5,906 nucleotides of DNA from positions 1 through 5,906 of the forward strand of contig QJVU01000545.1 of NCBI GenBank assembly GCA_003235605.1, read 5' to 3'. Origin of the DNA: Planctomycetota bacterium. Lineage in GTDB: Bacteria; Planctomycetota; UBA1135; UBA2386. Both the position numbers and the translations under genes were made by a program. Position 1 is the stretch's first letter. Each line of letters starts with the position of its first letter. The notes beneath the pieces were generated by a model, which was not told where the DNA came from, made no database searches, and saw nothing but the letters and a program-made list of their open reading frames with translations. Below, one piece after another: positions 3,909 to 5,906 of the stretch.

Positions 3909-5906
3909 ATGCTGAACTGGATCCTCGGAGCCTCGCTCCGCAACAAGCTCGTGGTGCTGATGGCGTCCCTGGGCGTGGCGGTCTACGGCCACTACGTGAT
4001 GTTCCGGATGCCGGTGGATGTGCTTCCGGACCTGAACCGGCCGGTGGTCACGATCCTGACCGAAGCCCACGGTCTGGTGCCCGAAGACGTCGAACTGCTC
4101 GTGACCTGGCCGATCGAGCAGGTCATGAACGGCGCCACGGGGGTCTACCGGGTGCGCTCGGCGAGCGGCATGGGCCTGTCGGTCGTCTGGATCGACTTCG
4201 AGTGGGGCACCGACATCTACCGGGACCGTCAGATCGTCGCCGAGAAGTTGCAGCTGGCGATCCCGAACCTCCCTCCAGGGATCAAGCCGATGATGGCGCC
4301 GATCAGCAGCATCATGGGGCAGATCCAGATGCTGGGCTTCCAGAGCCGTTCCGGAACCACCAACCCCACCGAGCTGCGGCGCATCATCGACCGGGACCTC
4401 CGGCCCCGCATCATGTCGCTCTCCGGCATTGCGCAGATCGTGAGCATCGGTGGCCAGCCTACCGAGCTTCAGGTCATCGTGGACACCGACAAGCTCCGGA
4501 CGTTCGGGGTCACGCTGCCCGAGCTGGACGACGCGGTGCGCAAGGCGAACGTGAGCATTGCCGGCGGCTACCTCAACATCGGCACCAAGGGACCGCTGGT
4601 GACCGTGCCGGGCCTGGTGCACCAGAGCCGCGAGCTGGGACAGGCCATCGTGCGCCCGGATCCTGTCCGGCCGGTTCGGGTCGAAGACGTCGCCGAAGTC
4701 ATACTGGGCCCCGCCGCGATCCGCACCGGTGATGCCGGAATCAACGGCCGCCCCGGCGTGATCATGGTCATCCTCAAGCAGCCGGGTCAGGATACCGTCA
4801 GCCTCACGGACCGGATCAACGCCGAGCTGGACGAGATCCAGAAGGAGCTTCCCGAGGACGTCGTCATCATCAAGGATGTGTTCCAGCAGGCGGCGTTCAT
4901 CCACCGGGCGATCGACAACGTGCTGGCCGCGGTCCGGGACGGGTCCATCCTGGTGGTCATCGTCCTGTTCCTCTTCCTGCTGAACTTCCGCACGACGCTC
5001 ATCACCCTGTCGGCGATCCCGATGTCGGTGGCTATCGCCGCCATGGTCTTTGCGGCATTTGGCCTGAGCATCAACACGATGACGCTCGGCGGCCTGGCAG
5101 TCGCCATCGGTACCCTGGTGGACGACGCCATTGTCGGAGTGGAGAACGTGTTTCGACGGTTGCACGAGAATGCCACCGCGAAACAGCCGCGGCCAGTCCT
5201 GGGCGTGGTCTTCAGCGCGTCGAGCCAGGTGCGGAAGCCCGTGACCTACGGGACGCTCCTGGTCTGCGTGGTGTACCTGCCACTGTTCGCTCTCACCGGC
5301 ATCGAAGGGCGGTTGTTCGCTCCCATCGGGATGGCCTTCGTGACGAGCGTCCTGGCATCGCTCCTGGTCGCCCTCACCCTGACACCGGTCCTGTGCTACT
5401 ACCTCCTGGGGATGCGCAAGGTCGAGAGCCGTGAGTACGGCAGCTGGCTCGTCAGGCACCTGAAGTCGAGCGTCGCCAAGGTCGTGGGCTTCAGCATCGC
5501 CCGACCTGCGGAGATCCTCGCCGTCGTCCTGGCGCTGGTCCTGGTCTGCATCGTGATCTTGGTCACCCGGGGGTCCACTTTCCTGCCGGACTTCAACGAG
5601 GGCTCGGCCCAGGTCAACCTGGTGCTGCCGCCGGACACCAGTCTCGAGACCTCGGATGCCTTCGGTCGGCGTCTGGAGAAGATGCTGAGGGACGTGCCCG
5701 GCATCCAACATGTGGGCCGGCGGACCGGCCGCGCCGTCGGCGATGAGCATGCCATGCCCGTGAGCGTGACCGAGGCGATCGTGACCTTCGAGCCCGGATC
5801 GGCGCGCGGGCGAGAGGATTTCGTCGAGGAGATCCGCGACCGCCTGGCCCAGGAGTTCCCGGGGGTTGCGACATCGACGGAGCAGCCGCTGGCCCACCTG
5901 CTCAGC
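3909..5906 (+). CDS. CusA/CzcA-type heavy-metal RND efflux pump, N-terminal 666 residues (3' end outside window)
   Basis: This is the inner-membrane proton-driven pump of the system. The ATG at 3909 has AGGGGAG (3895-3901, starting inside the adaptor stop) 7 nt upstream. The frame is open to the last base; full-length family members have about 1,030-1,070 residues, so about a third is missing. TM1 is at about 14-32. A first large periplasmic porter region covers about 33-340, containing DVLPDLNRP, TWPIEQ and GTDIYRDRQIVAEKL, which are typical of heavy-metal RND proteins. TM2-TM6 are at about 344-360, 364-386, 391-412, 445-464 and 472-499, TM7 is at about 535-553, and the second porter region begins at FLPDFNEG (558-565). 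TM4 carries AIGTLVDDAIVGVENVFR (399-416). Asp405 and Glu412 correspond to the proton-relay residues Asp405 and Glu412 of E. coli CusA. Position 399 is Ala where Zn/Co/Ni pumps have the Asp of DFG. The residues matching CusA Met573 and Met623 appear to be Asn570 and Val620, so a Cu/Ag role is not supported. Confidence 0.96.
   Translation, partial: MLNWILGASLRNKLVVLMASLGVAVYGHYVMFRMPVDVLPDLNRPVVTILTEAHGLVPEDVELLVTWPIEQVMNGATGVYRVRSASGMGLSVVWIDFEWGTDIYRDRQIVAEKLQLAIPNLPPGIKPMMAPISSIMGQIQMLGFQSRSGTTNPTELRRIIDRDLRPRIMSLSGIAQIVSIGGQPTELQVIVDTDKLRTFGVTLPELDDAVRKANVSIAGGYLNIGTKGPLVTVPGLVHQSRELGQAIVRPDPVRPVRVEDVAEVILGPAAIRTGDAGINGRPGVIMVILKQPGQDTVSLTDRINAELDEIQKELPEDVVIIKDVFQQAAFIHRAIDNVLAAVRDGSILVVIVLFLFLLNFRTTLITLSAIPMSVAIAAMVFAAFGLSINTMTLGGLAVAIGTLVDDAIVGVENVFRRLHENATAKQPRPVLGVVFSASSQVRKPVTYGTLLVCVVYLPLFALTGIEGRLFAPIGMAFVTSVLASLLVALTLTPVLCYYLLGMRKVESREYGSWLVRHLKSSVAKVVGFSIARPAEILAVVLALVLVCIVILVTRGSTFLPDFNEGSAQVNLVLPPDTSLETSDAFGRRLEKMLRDVPGIQHVGRRTGRAVGDEHAMPVSVTEAIVTFEPGSARGREDFVEEIRDRLAQEFPGVATSTEQPLAHLLS

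Noticed and set aside
3008..4732. A 574-codon + strand frame crossing the adaptor/pump boundary.
   Set aside because: It is a shifted-frame translation rich in Arg, Gly and Ala, overlapping two clearly coding genes with intact family motifs.

Overview
The window is a GC-rich (about two thirds G+C by eye), tightly packed stretch with every supported gene on the + strand. An outer-membrane lipoprotein of the TolC family and a periplasm-spanning RND pump show a Gram-negative-type (diderm) organism. The GC-rich codon use and the long, His-tailed adaptor fit Planctomycetota, Myxococcota or a related environmental lineage, but the sequence does not settle the phylum.

Layout: (1) bases 2-289 are the C-terminal part of a Nudix-type hydrolase whose start lies upstream of the window. 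(2) Bases 301-732 encode a 143-residue protein with a signal peptide, 10 Cys and 6 His, probably an exported metal-binding protein. (3) Bases 776-2227 encode a TolC/CusC-type outer-membrane factor. (4) Bases 2217-3896 encode a CusB/CzcB-type membrane-fusion adaptor, overlapping the previous gene by 11 nt. (5) Bases 3909-5906 encode the first 666 residues of a CusA/CzcA-type heavy-metal RND pump that runs off the window.

Genes 3-5 make a complete tripartite heavy-metal efflux system in the order outer-membrane factor, adaptor, pump, with gaps of 12 nt or less. The Cys/His-rich gene just upstream is probably part of the same unit, as a periplasmic or secreted metal chelator or chaperone. The link is strengthened by a long predicted RNA hairpin (724-770): its 5' arm covers the last codons and stop of the Cys/His gene, and its 3' arm contains the Shine-Dalgarno sequence of the TolC gene. 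This suggests that translation of the efflux genes depends on ribosomes finishing the small metal-binding protein.

The pump keeps the proton-relay Asp405 and Glu412 of the heavy-metal RND group. It lacks the first Asp of the DFG motif of Zn/Co/Ni pumps, and by ungapped alignment from memory it also lacks two of the three Met ligands of Cu/Ag pumps. Its metal therefore cannot be assigned from the sequence. No metal-sensing regulator, transposon, CRISPR array, tRNA or rRNA was seen.
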